Positions 42,237 to 50,435 of a DNA stretch of 57,881 nt are shown piece after piece; within the stretch, counting starts at the first letter, position 1, and each line of letters opens with the position of its first letter. The stretch is from Clostridiales bacterium (GTDB taxonomy: Bacteria; Acidobacteriota; Aminicenantia; Aminicenantales; UBA8522): contig JARYMI010000005.1 of assembly GCA_029907205.1 (NCBI GenBank), positions 1-57,881 on the forward strand. The letters are read 5' to 3'. The position numbers and the translations under genes were made by a program. The notes below the pieces were generated by a model. It did no database searches. It was not told the origin of the DNA and was given only the letters and a program-made list of their open reading frames with translations.

Positions 42237-44885
42237 CTAACCTATTTTCTGGAGCAGCAGGGCGTTAAATAGCAGCTTGTAGGCCGCCTGGATGGAGGCG
42301 CGAAAGATCGGGCTGAAGGCGAACAGGACGACCTGCCCCTTGCCTTTCTTCAGCCAGACGAGGTTCGTTTTATCAGCGAGGGTTTCCTGCTTCTCGCAAT
42401 AGCCGCTCATGAGGATATTTTTCTCCGGAAACTTGCCGATGACGCGGCGGTCCATGTCGAAGATGGGAACGGAGGTGGTGAAAACAGGGTTCCCGTTGAA
42501 GACGACGCCGATCTCCCGGGGCAGGCCCAGCGTCAGCGGATGATCCTCGAGAAGCAGGGTTTTCATCAGGGCGCTCGGGCAGTACAGCCCGGATTTTTGC
42601 AGGCTCTCGGAGATATCCTGGACCGGCAACTGAAACTCTTCTTTATCCTCTTTCCCTCGCGCGATTTCCAGTTTCCCGATGAAGAGAGGAGTGGAACCTC
42701 CCCAAGAAATAATCGTCCCTCCGCTGTCCAGAAAAGCCATCAGTTTCTCCATTCCGGTTTTGCCAATGCCTTTGGTGTACTCGGGCGGGTAATCGGCCAC
42801 TTGATATTCGTCCCTAACTTTGTATTTTCCCTCCATCAGGATGGATTTCTCGGCGTCGGGGAAAATAACCGTATCGAAACTTTTGGCAAGATCGGTCTTT
42901 TCAAAATCTCCCGGGCGCAAAACCGTGAAAGGAATGCTGTAGGAATCAAGCACAAACCGGGTCCAGCCGGCGTCCATGTCGTGAAAATACGTCTCCACCA
43001 GGGCGATTCGGGGCAGCCTGAGCGGCGTGCTTTTCAAATCCGAGGGTTCGGTCAAAATCACCGGGCCAACGGTCAACGCTTCAAGGATCGGTTTCAACCG
43101 GGGGTCATGGCGGAAGAGAAAGCTGCCTTTGGGGATTGATTCCCCTGCCAAATTTTCTTGCTTGTCCAATCTTTCCACTTTTAAACCCAGCTTCAGCGCT
43201 TGAAATGCGGCCTTAAAACTCTCGTTGTTGTTGACACTGAGAATCGCCGCCCAGAAGCCGGCCGGGATGTCTTTCTTCAGTGTGAAATCCTGATTGACTT
43301 CCAAAAGAAGGCTTTCGAAATCATCCGACCGGGTGTTGATTTCATGCGACTTGACCCCGCGGTGCAACGGCAATGACCATGTCGTGATGTCGTAGGGCTT
43401 GATCACCTCGCCGCCCGGCGTGTAACGGCGCACCGGATACTCCTGTTTTTCCATCACCTCTTTGATGAAAGGACGAAACGGCTGGGCCAGAGGCACGACA
43501 AAATCCCCTGCCTGGAAATTTTTGCCTTCAAGCGCGGCCGCCTTGGAGAGCCGATAGACCCGGACACCGTGCTCCCGGAGCAGGTTCACCAGGCCCACCA
43601 GTTCGCCTTGATCGCGTTGGGCTTGCGGCAGGACATAATAGAACGGCGGCAGGGTCGTCCCCCTTTTTACTTCTCTGCGGCAGAGGTCGTTCTGGAACTC
43701 GAGGATCTGCCGGCGGTAGAGCGAGGCGGTTTTAAGCATCGACATGGTGGAAGCGATTTCATACTCGACCATATCGGCGAGCCGCCACCAGCCGCCCGGC
43801 CAGGGAGACGGCATGTTGATGCTCATCTTGTATTCCGAAAGCCCTTTGCCATAAACGGCGAGCTCGTTCGGCTCGACAAAAACCGGCGTCGCATCCTTGA
43901 CGCTGGCCAGTTCCGTCAGCATGCCGATGACGTTTTTCCAGATGCACGTTTGCGTCGAGCCCGGCCAGTAATCGTCGAAAATATAGCTGTGACAGACGCC
44001 GGCCAGGCCGGCTTCGGTCATGTCGGTAATCATGTGAGAGCCGAATACTTTTGTCCAGTTCCAGATCCCGGCGTCCACGTTCTCGGAGATGGGGTCGTGC
44101 ACCGGCGGAACGAAATACCTCGGCCCAGTCGTCCACATCTGATGCTTGTCCACCAGCACCTGAGGAAACCATTCCAGGTTATAGATCCGGGCGATCGCCC
44201 GAGTGTCTTCCTGGCTCAGGGTGACGTAATCCCGGTTGTTGTCGTGGCCGATATACTTATGATAAACACCGGGCATGGCGCTCCCCTCATACTTAGTCCC
44301 TTTGTATTTCCGGTAATGCTCGACCACCATGTCCATGCCGTCCGGATTATGGGTAGGAATCATCATATAGACGGTGTCATCAAGCCATTTTGTTATCTGA
44401 GGGTCCTGGGTGGTCACAAGCTCGTGGGCAATCAAGGGCGCGGCCTGAGCAGGACCGACCTCATCCGCGTGCATAGAAAGAGCTGCAAGCACAAAGACTT
44501 TCCCATCGTCAAGCAAAGCGGCTCTCCCGGATTCGGTTAAGCTCGGATCCAGAGCCAACGTGCGATTGACCTCTTTCAACCGCTCCAGGCGGTTGATATT
44601 TTCTTCGGACGTAATAAAGGCGATGTACATTGGTTTCCCCAGCTGCGATTTGCCTATCTCAATCATTTTAAGCCTGGGCGAGGCCGCATCCAGCTTCTGG
44701 AGGTAGCTGATGAGTTCCTCATAGGTGAAGAGCATCCGGTCAGCGCCGGGCTTAAACCCGAAATGCTCGGCCGGCGTCAAGACCGTCTGGGAAGATTGAG
44801 CCGCTGTGGCCTGGGGGGACAAACTTCCCCAGAGAAAAAAGAAAAGGGTTAGAATAACGGATCTGGCGGTTAACGAAATTTTCAT
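42237..44885 (-). CDS. Exported M14 family zinc carboxypeptidase-like protein
   Basis: An 882-residue secreted protein. A signal peptide (SVILTLFFFLWGSLSPQATAA) precedes an M14 domain from ~50 to ~350. The zinc motif HxxE appears as MHADEVGP (His139, Glu142) rather than the common HSxE or HARE. IPTHNPDGMDMV and GHDNNRDYVTLSQ follow in the expected order, and VDKHQMW may supply the third ligand. The ~500-residue C-terminal region has a Rossmann-like LVETYFHDMDAGWTRFVLDSY and resembles other large M14-like proteins of Acidobacteria-type genomes. Likely a periplasmic peptide hydrolase. It has its own unit, 221 bases after the neighbouring oxidoreductase gene. Confidence 0.8.
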   Translation of the reverse strand: MKISLTARSVILTLFFFLWGSLSPQATAAQSSQTVLTPAEHFGFKPGADRMLFTYEELISYLQKLDAASPRLKMIEIGKSQLGKPMYIAFITSEENINRLERLKEVNRTLALDPSLTESGRAALLDDGKVFVLAALSMHADEVGPAQAAPLIAHELVTTQDPQITKWLDDTVYMMIPTHNPDGMDMVVEHYRKYKGTKYEGSAMPGVYHKYIGHDNNRDYVTLSQEDTRAIARIYNLEWFPQVLVDKHQMWTTGPRYFVPPVHDPISENVDAGIWNWTKVFGSHMITDMTEAGLAGVCHSYIFDDYWPGSTQTCIWKNVIGMLTELASVKDATPVFVEPNELAVYGKGLSEYKMSINMPSPWPGGWWRLADMVEYEIASTMSMLKTASLYRRQILEFQNDLCRREVKRGTTLPPFYYVLPQAQRDQGELVGLVNLLREHGVRVYRLSKAAALEGKNFQAGDFVVPLAQPFRPFIKEVMEKQEYPVRRYTPGGEVIKPYDITTWSLPLHRGVKSHEINTRSDDFESLLLEVNQDFTLKKDIPAGFWAAILSVNNNESFKAAFQALKLGLKVERLDKQENLAGESIPKGSFLFRHDPRLKPILEALTVGPVILTEPSDLKSTPLRLPRIALVETYFHDMDAGWTRFVLDSYSIPFTVLRPGDFEKTDLAKSFDTVIFPDAEKSILMEGKYKVRDEYQVADYPPEYTKGIGKTGMEKLMAFLDSGGTIISWGGSTPLFIGKLEIARGKEDKEEFQLPVQDISESLQKSGLYCPSALMKTLLLEDHPLTLGLPREIGVVFNGNPVFTTSVPIFDMDRRVIGKFPEKNILMSGYCEKQETLADKTNLVWLKKGKGQVVLFAFSPIFRASIQAAYKLLFNALLLQKIG

Positions 44886-45106
44886 TCTTCTTCTCCTTTC
44901 GGAATTGCCAGCTCGATCTATAAAGAGCCATTCAAAAAGACTTCAATGCTGGAAGTATCAGAAGCCTACTCCCGCCGGCCCGGTTCGACGCGCCTCTCTG
45001 TGCGGGCATAGCTTCATCGCCCAGCCAGGGATAATAAATCGCAACAGGAAGCAATGTCAACACGAGCGAAGAACTGCTCGGGTGTGCGTTGGCCTGATGG
45101 ACCAGT

Positions 45107-46405
45107 TCAAACGAGCGGGGTCTGGCCGGGGACGGCCACCGGGTCGACTGGGTTTGGCCCGAACTCATAAGTTTTCGGCGAAAGGTCGAGCTGGGAGGCG
45201 TTCATCGCCCAATCCCAGCTTATCGCCCGGCCAGTGTAGGCGCTCATCCGGCCGATGATGGCGCACATCGTGCTCTCGGCGATGCGGCGGCCCTCGTTGA
45301 GGGGATGGCCGCTGCGGATGCTGGCGATGAGATCGATGTGCTCCTGGACGTAGGGGTTGAGCTCGTCGGCTTCGAACTTCCAATTGTTTTCTCCCCTGAT
45401 TTCACCGTACCCGAAAGCCACGCCCTTGGTGCCGACGACTCGCTCCTCGATCCGGTCGGCGCATCCCGGGATCTGGCGGCACATGCTCAGGACGCGCACG
45501 CCGTTCGGGTACTCGTACTCGACGGCGAAGTGGTCGTAGATATTGCCGTACTCGGGAGCTGTCCTTACCTGGCGTCCGCCCATGCCCATGACTTTGACCG
45601 GCAACGTGCCGAAGGCCCAGTTGATGACGTCAATATTATGGACGTGTTGCTCGACAATGTGGTCGCCAGAAAGCCAGGTGAAATAGAGCCAGTTCCGGCA
45701 CTGCCATTCCATGTCCGACATGCCCGGCTCCTTTTTCTTCACCCAGAGCTCGCCCTGGTTCCAGTAGCACTGGCCGCCGACGAGCTCGCCGATCGCGCCG
45801 TCGTGGATGCGTTTCATCACCTCGAGGTAACGGGTCTGGTGGCGGCGCTGGGTTCCGGCGACGATGGCCAGGCCCTTCTCCTCAGCCAGCTGGGAGGACG
45901 CGATGACCGACCGGACTCCCACGGGGTCAACAGCCACGGGCTTTTCCATGAACACGTGCTTTCCTGCTTCGACCGCGGCGCGCAGGTGCATCGGCCGGAA
46001 GTGGGGCGGAGCGGCCATGACGATGAGGTTCACTTCCGGGCAGGCGGCGAGCTTCAGATAGCCGTCGAACCCGGTGAACTGCCGCTCGGGCGGGACCTTC
46101 ACCTTGTCCGGGTGAGCCTCGATAAGCTTTTTGAGTGAGCTCGCGATCCGATCCTGGAAGAGGTCGAACATGGCGACCACCTCAACGCCCGGTGCCGCTT
46201 TCAGGCAGTCGATGGCGGCTCCGGTTCCCCGGCCGCCGCAGCCGATGATGCCGACGCGGATGGCGTCAGACCCGGCCGCATGGGCGCCGGGAATCCGCGG
46301 CAGGGCTGCGGCCAGCGAAACTGCTGCCGATGCTTTAAGGAATTCTCTTCGCGAAAACATACTATTCTTATTATTTTTATCGTTTTGATAAAATTGGTCA
46401 GGCAT
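45107..46405 (-). CDS. Tat-exported Gfo/Idh/MocA oxidoreductase
   Basis: A 432-residue sugar oxidoreductase. The ATG at 46405 is preceded by AAAGGAGG, so this start is preferred over the internal ATG 15 codons later. The Tat signal SRREFLKASAAVSLAAALP follows a 17-residue polar N-region. The Rossmann motif is IIGCGGRGTG, the lysine motif MEKPVAVDP, and EQHVHNIDVINWAFG holds the conserved His. The C-terminal QLDLSPKTYEFGPNPV ending is common among exported members. Downstream of a Tat-exported TIM-barrel isomerase (172-base gap), with which it probably shares a pathway. Confidence 0.88.
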   Translation of the reverse strand: MPDQFYQNDKNNKNSMFSRREFLKASAAVSLAAALPRIPGAHAAGSDAIRVGIIGCGGRGTGAAIDCLKAAPGVEVVAMFDLFQDRIASSLKKLIEAHPDKVKVPPERQFTGFDGYLKLAACPEVNLIVMAAPPHFRPMHLRAAVEAGKHVFMEKPVAVDPVGVRSVIASSQLAEEKGLAIVAGTQRRHQTRYLEVMKRIHDGAIGELVGGQCYWNQGELWVKKKEPGMSDMEWQCRNWLYFTWLSGDHIVEQHVHNIDVINWAFGTLPVKVMGMGGRQVRTAPEYGNIYDHFAVEYEYPNGVRVLSMCRQIPGCADRIEERVVGTKGVAFGYGEIRGENNWKFEADELNPYVQEHIDLIASIRSGHPLNEGRRIAESTMCAIIGRMSAYTGRAISWDWAMNASQLDLSPKTYEFGPNPVDPVAVPGQTPLV

Positions 46406-46577
46406 TGTTCACCTCCTTTTGAAATGCCTTGTCCGTCAATTCGATTCTCCGGATGCTGAGCGGCGCGGCCGTTGCCGGGAACTAAACGACGAAGCAATCT
46501 CCCCGCAACAGACAGAGCTTGATCCGCTCTCTAAGGTCGTTCGCAAGGAAAGGATTGCACGAATAATTGCGCCCATT

Positions 46578-47504
46578 TCAGAAATCATCGCAGGCGCGGT
46601 AGGCCTCGATCGTCGCCTGTTCGCCCTCCTTCCCTTTCAGGCTGTGGCCGTGCTCCATGCCTAACACGCCCTGATAGCCTTTCTGGTGGAGGTGCCTGAA
46701 GATGTTCCTGTAGTTGATCTCGCCGGTTGTCGGCTCCTTCCGGCCAGGGGTATCGCCGATGTGAAACGAAGCGATCTCCTCCCAGGCCATGTCGATGTTA
46801 GGAATCAGGTTGCCCTCGGTGATTTGTTGATGATAGAGATCGTCGAGAATCTTGCACGAGGGGCTGGCCAGGGCCCGGCAAATTTCGTAGGCCTGGGGAA
46901 TCCGGGTCAGAAACAGACCGGGATGGTCCTTGGGATTGAGCGGCTCGAGGACGAGGATGAGCCCGGCAGGCTCACAAGCCTCGACGCAGGCCCTGAGGTT
47001 TTCGATGACGTTGGCTGTCTGGTACTCCCAGGCCAGGCTCTCGTCGTAGCGGCCTGGGACGACGAGCGCCCAGGCGGTGTTTACTCTTTTCGAGGTCTCG
47101 ATACCCTGCCTCATTTTCTTGATGAGCATCTCGCGGATGTCTTTGTCCCGTTTGACGAAGCTCTTCTGGCTGAAATCGGCGTAGAGGACAAACGGGCCGA
47201 GAGCCATCCCCCTTTTTTCAAGCTCCCGGGCAATTTTCTCCTGGTCCTGGGCTGGCCGGTTCATGAGGCCGTTGTCGAACATGGCGCTGAAGCCCTCGTC
47301 AGCGGCAAAGTGGATTTGTGCAACGAGGTCATCGCCGGCGTGATGCCTGAACTGGCCGAAGTGCGGCGCGTACTTCAGCTTGAAGCGGCTCTTTTTGGCC
47401 GGGGAGCCTGATTGCCTGGATGCGGCCAGGCTTCCCGGTCCGGCAAGCGTTGCGGCCGCGGCCGTTAGCGTCAACCCTCCGGCCAGAAAATCCCTCCTTT
47501 TCAT
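46578..47504 (-). CDS. Tat-exported TIM-barrel isomerase (hydroxypyruvate isomerase-like)
   Basis: A 308-residue protein of the xylose-isomerase-like TIM-barrel family. The start at 47504 is chosen for the AAAGGAGG site six bases upstream. It gives MKRRDFLAGGLTLTAAAATL, a clear twin-arginine signal. The barrel resembles Hyi-type isomerases: LVLEPLNPKDHPGLFL, KILDDLYHQQITEGNL, FHIGDTPGRKEPTTGEINY and GVLGMEHGHS. Relatives of this kind usually sit in the cytoplasm, so the export signal is notable. Metal-ligand residues (Glu, Asp, His, Glu) all appear present. Substrate unknown. Confidence 0.82.
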   Translation of the reverse strand: MKRRDFLAGGLTLTAAAATLAGPGSLAASRQSGSPAKKSRFKLKYAPHFGQFRHHAGDDLVAQIHFAADEGFSAMFDNGLMNRPAQDQEKIARELEKRGMALGPFVLYADFSQKSFVKRDKDIREMLIKKMRQGIETSKRVNTAWALVVPGRYDESLAWEYQTANVIENLRACVEACEPAGLILVLEPLNPKDHPGLFLTRIPQAYEICRALASPSCKILDDLYHQQITEGNLIPNIDMAWEEIASFHIGDTPGRKEPTTGEINYRNIFRHLHQKGYQGVLGMEHGHSLKGKEGEQATIEAYRACDDF

Positions 47505-47612
47505 GCGAAGCCTCCTTTTTTGCGGGCTTATCCAACCTTTATCGTAAAGGTGCGAAAAAATCAACAGAATCGAAGAATGCAGACGTATCAATAATTATAT
47601 GATCTTGATGAC

Positions 47613-47709
47613 GGGCGCAGGAGGCTGCCCTGAAGCCCCCGTAGCGGAGGGGGGAACCGACGGGACTGGTTCCCTGGGGTGCGGGGGCCAAGGGCAGCTT
47701 CCTGCGCCC
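47613..47709. ncRNA. Highly structured palindromic element or RNA
   Basis: A 97-base segment folds on paper into a three-tier rod. The outer stem of 19 base pairs (47613-47631 with 47691-47709) has a single G-U pair. The second stem is GCCCCC (47635-47640) with GGGGGC (47683-47688). The apical hairpin is GGGAACC (47652-47658) with GGTTCCC (47668-47674), with a 9-base loop. No U-tract follows on either strand, which argues against a simple terminator. It lies between two minus-strand genes. Either strand could be the transcript. It may be a structured RNA or a palindromic repeat; I do not recognise the family. Confidence 0.5.
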
Positions 47710-47755
47710 AGTTTATTAACATAACCGAACATGGCCGCGGAGACGATTCGGGGAG

Positions 47756-49234
47756 TCATTTCCGGGGCGACCTGTCTGCCGGTTTGCGATCGCGAAGCGG
47801 GATCATGATGATATCCTTCTCCAGAAGCTCACTCCCGATGTTGAGCGGTATCCTGGCCGGGTTGAATCCCCGAGCCCAAACCCGCAGCGTGTATTTGCCC
47901 GGCTCAAGGAGCCTCGTGAACCGGCCGGTCTGGGGATGGCTTTTTCTCGGTTCGATCGTGCTGAAATCGTCGATTTCTACGATGGAGACGAGGGCTTCGA
48001 GCGGGGATCCGGTTTTTCGGTCAATGACCCGGCCGGCGATCCCCGGCCCGCGCAGCCTTTCCAGCAGGTAGAAAAGGCCTTCCAGGTTTGTTTCGACGAC
48101 TGTCCGGATAATAGAGCTATCCAGGGGAATAAAAGAAGTCCCGGTTTCCACCAGAAATTCGAGCGTTCCCGTGACCGCATAGATCCAGGGAGAGCTCTGG
48201 TTGGCTGCTGTCTGGCGACTGTAGGTGTAAGTGCCCATCCCGCTCAAGTTCTGGATCCTCCCGGCCATCTCCGAAGCCATTTTCCGGAGGAGATTATGGT
48301 CGGGAGCACGGCCGTCTGTCCCGGGCCATGACCACTGGTACATGATCGTCTCTCCGTAGCTGTGATACGTGATGGCGACAGCAAACCTTTCTCTCAGCGC
48401 CAGGTCCCTTTTTGCTCTGGTCTCGTCCTCGGAGAATGGCGACGGGCCGCGGTATGTCCAGTCGGCGGGGCTGCTGGAGCCCGCGTACGTCCAGTTGAGA
48501 TCGTAATTTCTGTTGAGGTCCACGCCGTCATAATCGAGGTTGACGGCACCGTTTAGGTCGTTGTCCCTCAAATTTTTCCGCCACCAGGGCGAGGCCAGCG
48601 AGTTATCGATGAGGTACTTGTAGCCTTCAGGGTTCATGACCGGGATCACCCAGATTTCGAAGTCATTAACCCAGGAAGTAACCCGCTCATCCCAGCCGTA
48701 CCGGGAAATAAGATAATCGATGAAGGCGAGGCAGATTTCATTTCCCAATGGCTCCCGGGCGTGATGCATGGCGTCGATGAGCACGGCCGGCTCGTCCTCA
48801 TCCTCATCAGGATTGTCCGATATTTTCAGGGCCCAGATGGGCAGGGAGAACCTGGTGCTCTTTCCGATGGTGTGAAGCTTTGCCAGGTAAGGGTAGAGCC
48901 GCTCAACGGTTTGGAGGTATTCATGGGTTTCTTCGAGCGTATGATAGAAAGGGTCAAGGGACTGGCCGGCCAGGTCGGATTCCCGCTGGAGAATTTCCAC
49001 CTGATAGCCCTCGGAGAGGAGGGAGACAAGCTCCTTTTCTGTGACGATGGCGTCCCTGGGGGTCTTTTGGGCCATCGAGGCAAAATCGAGCGGTCTCCGG
49101 GAGAGCGTCAACATCTTTTCGGGCGTGGAGGTGATCCTGACCAGAAGCCGGTCGCTTTTTTCCGCGTTGAGTGAAGCATGAAAGATTAGCAAGGCTGAGA
49201 AGATAGCCACAGAAGATACGTAATTCCTGCTCAT
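47756..49234 (-). CDS. Secreted M14 zinc carboxypeptidase
   Basis: A 492-residue M14 carboxypeptidase. A signal peptide (VSSVAIFSALLIFHASLNA) is followed by a propeptide-like region to ~95. The catalytic domain has the zinc motif HHAREP (His158, Glu161), NPEGYKY, GVDLNRNYD and YHSYGE with the third zinc His. FLVETGTSFIP carries the general-base Glu. Residues ~400-470 form a carboxypeptidase-regulatory-like beta domain (GRVIDRKTGSPLEALVSI). All active-site parts are present, so it should remove C-terminal residues from peptides outside the cytoplasm. It is transcribed alone. Confidence 0.9.
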   Translation of the reverse strand: MSRNYVSSVAIFSALLIFHASLNAEKSDRLLVRITSTPEKMLTLSRRPLDFASMAQKTPRDAIVTEKELVSLLSEGYQVEILQRESDLAGQSLDPFYHTLEETHEYLQTVERLYPYLAKLHTIGKSTRFSLPIWALKISDNPDEDEDEPAVLIDAMHHAREPLGNEICLAFIDYLISRYGWDERVTSWVNDFEIWVIPVMNPEGYKYLIDNSLASPWWRKNLRDNDLNGAVNLDYDGVDLNRNYDLNWTYAGSSSPADWTYRGPSPFSEDETRAKRDLALRERFAVAITYHSYGETIMYQWSWPGTDGRAPDHNLLRKMASEMAGRIQNLSGMGTYTYSRQTAANQSSPWIYAVTGTLEFLVETGTSFIPLDSSIIRTVVETNLEGLFYLLERLRGPGIAGRVIDRKTGSPLEALVSIVEIDDFSTIEPRKSHPQTGRFTRLLEPGKYTLRVWARGFNPARIPLNIGSELLEKDIIMIPLRDRKPADRSPRK

Positions 49235-49367
49235 CTTTCCCGGCCTTCGACCGCGCTGATCACTTTCCGACTAATCAAGGGAAGCCATCCCGATGGATTA
49301 TTTTCTGGCAGGGCAGCCACGGACAAAAAATAGGGCCGCCGCAGAAAAAAGTCAAGAAGAACCGAAG

Positions 49368-49597
49368 CCCCAAAATTGCCGATAGCATCACCCGACGGGG
49401 CCTGTCGCGGTTCTCCCCCGGCGCCCCATCGCGGACTATCTTGTTTATTATCAAGAAAATAGATTATTGGCATCAAACGCTCGGGTCGGCGGGGGCCCCC
49501 GAACCACGCCACCCATCGGGTGTCGGCTTATCGCGCTTACTTTGCAGAAGCGCAAGCCCTTTCGCTGCACAAAAAGTTCCTATCGGCAATTTTGGAG
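49368..49597. repeat. MITE-like element with long inverted repeats
   Basis: CCAAAATTGCCGATAG at 49370-49385 is repeated inverted and perfectly at 49580-49595; allowing one mismatch it extends to GC..CCAAAATTGCCGATAG. Inside, a second imperfect inverted pair is seen: CACCCGACGGG (near 49389) against CACCCGATGGG read from the other strand (near 49523), each followed by a GGTTC-rich stretch. There is no coding sequence inside. The ~230-base span and nested ends resemble a miniature inverted-repeat element. The 475 bases between the two genes hold nothing else apart from the downstream promoter. Confidence 0.55.
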
Positions 49598-49626
49598 CAG
49601 GGCCGAAAGACAGGCGAAGATTTTGC

Positions 49627-49655
49627 TTGACAAAAGATGGCATAACAAATATAGT
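49627..49655 (+). promoter_or_regulatory. Near-consensus sigma-70 promoter of the MerR-like gene
   Basis: TTGACA (49627-49632) and TATAGT (49650-49655) are separated by exactly 17 bases. The expected start is near 49662, leaving a leader of about 48 bases. ACGTAT occurs twice as a direct repeat in that leader (49661-49666 and 49695-49700) and could be an operator. Confidence 0.7.
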
Positions 49656-49709
49656 CCTGCACGTATGATTTCTAAAGAATAAAATGATAACTAAACGTAT
49701 AGGTTTAAT

Positions 49710-50435
49710 ATGAACAGACAAGTTTATACCCGCGATGAATTCGCCGCCAGGTTCGACATTCCGGAGCCGACTCTCCGGGAGTGGGAAAAAATGAAGCTTC
49801 TCAAACCGGTCGGTTTCACCGATGAAAAAGCCCCTCTTTACGCTGAGGGCATGATCGAGAAATTAAAGCACATCCAGAGTTTGGAGAACCTGGGCTACGG
49901 GCCGGAAGAAATCCAGAAGATCATTAAAAAAGTGGGCTTGCCCAGGTCGGGAGAGAAAAAGGGTCGGGACGCTGGACACGACCAGTATCTCACCATCGGC
50001 GACTTGGCCGAGCGCGTCGGGGTGAGCGCCCGGACCATCAAGCACTGGGAAGACAAAGGGATCATCGAGCCGGATATGAGGACCGAGGGGGGATTCCGTC
50101 TCTATTCCAAGGTCTTTATCTACCTTTGCGAGCTGATCAGGGACCTCCAGCTTTTCGGCTACACGCTCGAGGAAATCAAGAAGATTTCAGGCGATTTCCG
50201 GGATTTTCTGGCGCTCAAGGACAAGCTCGAGGCCTTTCCCAAGAATGAGGCCGAGCGCAAGCTGGAGGGGATGCTGGCGGAGATTAAGGGCCTTTATGAC
50301 AGGATCAATCTTCTTAAAGAAGGGATAGACAGGTGGGAAAACTTGCTCAAGAAGAAGAAGAAAGAGGTGTTGAACCTGAAAAATAAGAACCAGAAAAGGG
50401 AGAAAAAAGCGGCGGCTAAAAGGAAAGAAAAATGA
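49710..50435 (+). CDS. Transcriptional regulator with two tandem MerR-type domains
   Basis: A 241-residue protein with two MerR-like winged-helix domains. The first spans ~5-75 (YTRDEFAARFDIPEPTLREW, and LGYGPEEIQKII at its end). The second spans ~92-165 (YLTIGDLAERVGVSARTIKHW, RLYSKVFIYLCELI and FGYTLEEIKKI). The C-terminal ~75 residues are a coiled coil ending in a lysine-rich tail. Ordinary MerR proteins have one such domain and dimerise, so this one may bind as a pseudo-dimer or to longer sites. No effector domain is seen. The stop overlaps the radical SAM gene start by 4 bases, so the two are cotranslated. Confidence 0.82.
   Translation: MNRQVYTRDEFAARFDIPEPTLREWEKMKLLKPVGFTDEKAPLYAEGMIEKLKHIQSLENLGYGPEEIQKIIKKVGLPRSGEKKGRDAGHDQYLTIGDLAERVGVSARTIKHWEDKGIIEPDMRTEGGFRLYSKVFIYLCELIRDLQLFGYTLEEIKKISGDFRDFLALKDKLEAFPKNEAERKLEGMLAEIKGLYDRINLLKEGIDRWENLLKKKKKEVLNLKNKNQKREKKAAAKRKEK

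Noticed and set aside
47613..47709. Rho-independent terminator
   Set aside because: Far too long, with internal loops, and without a T run on either side.
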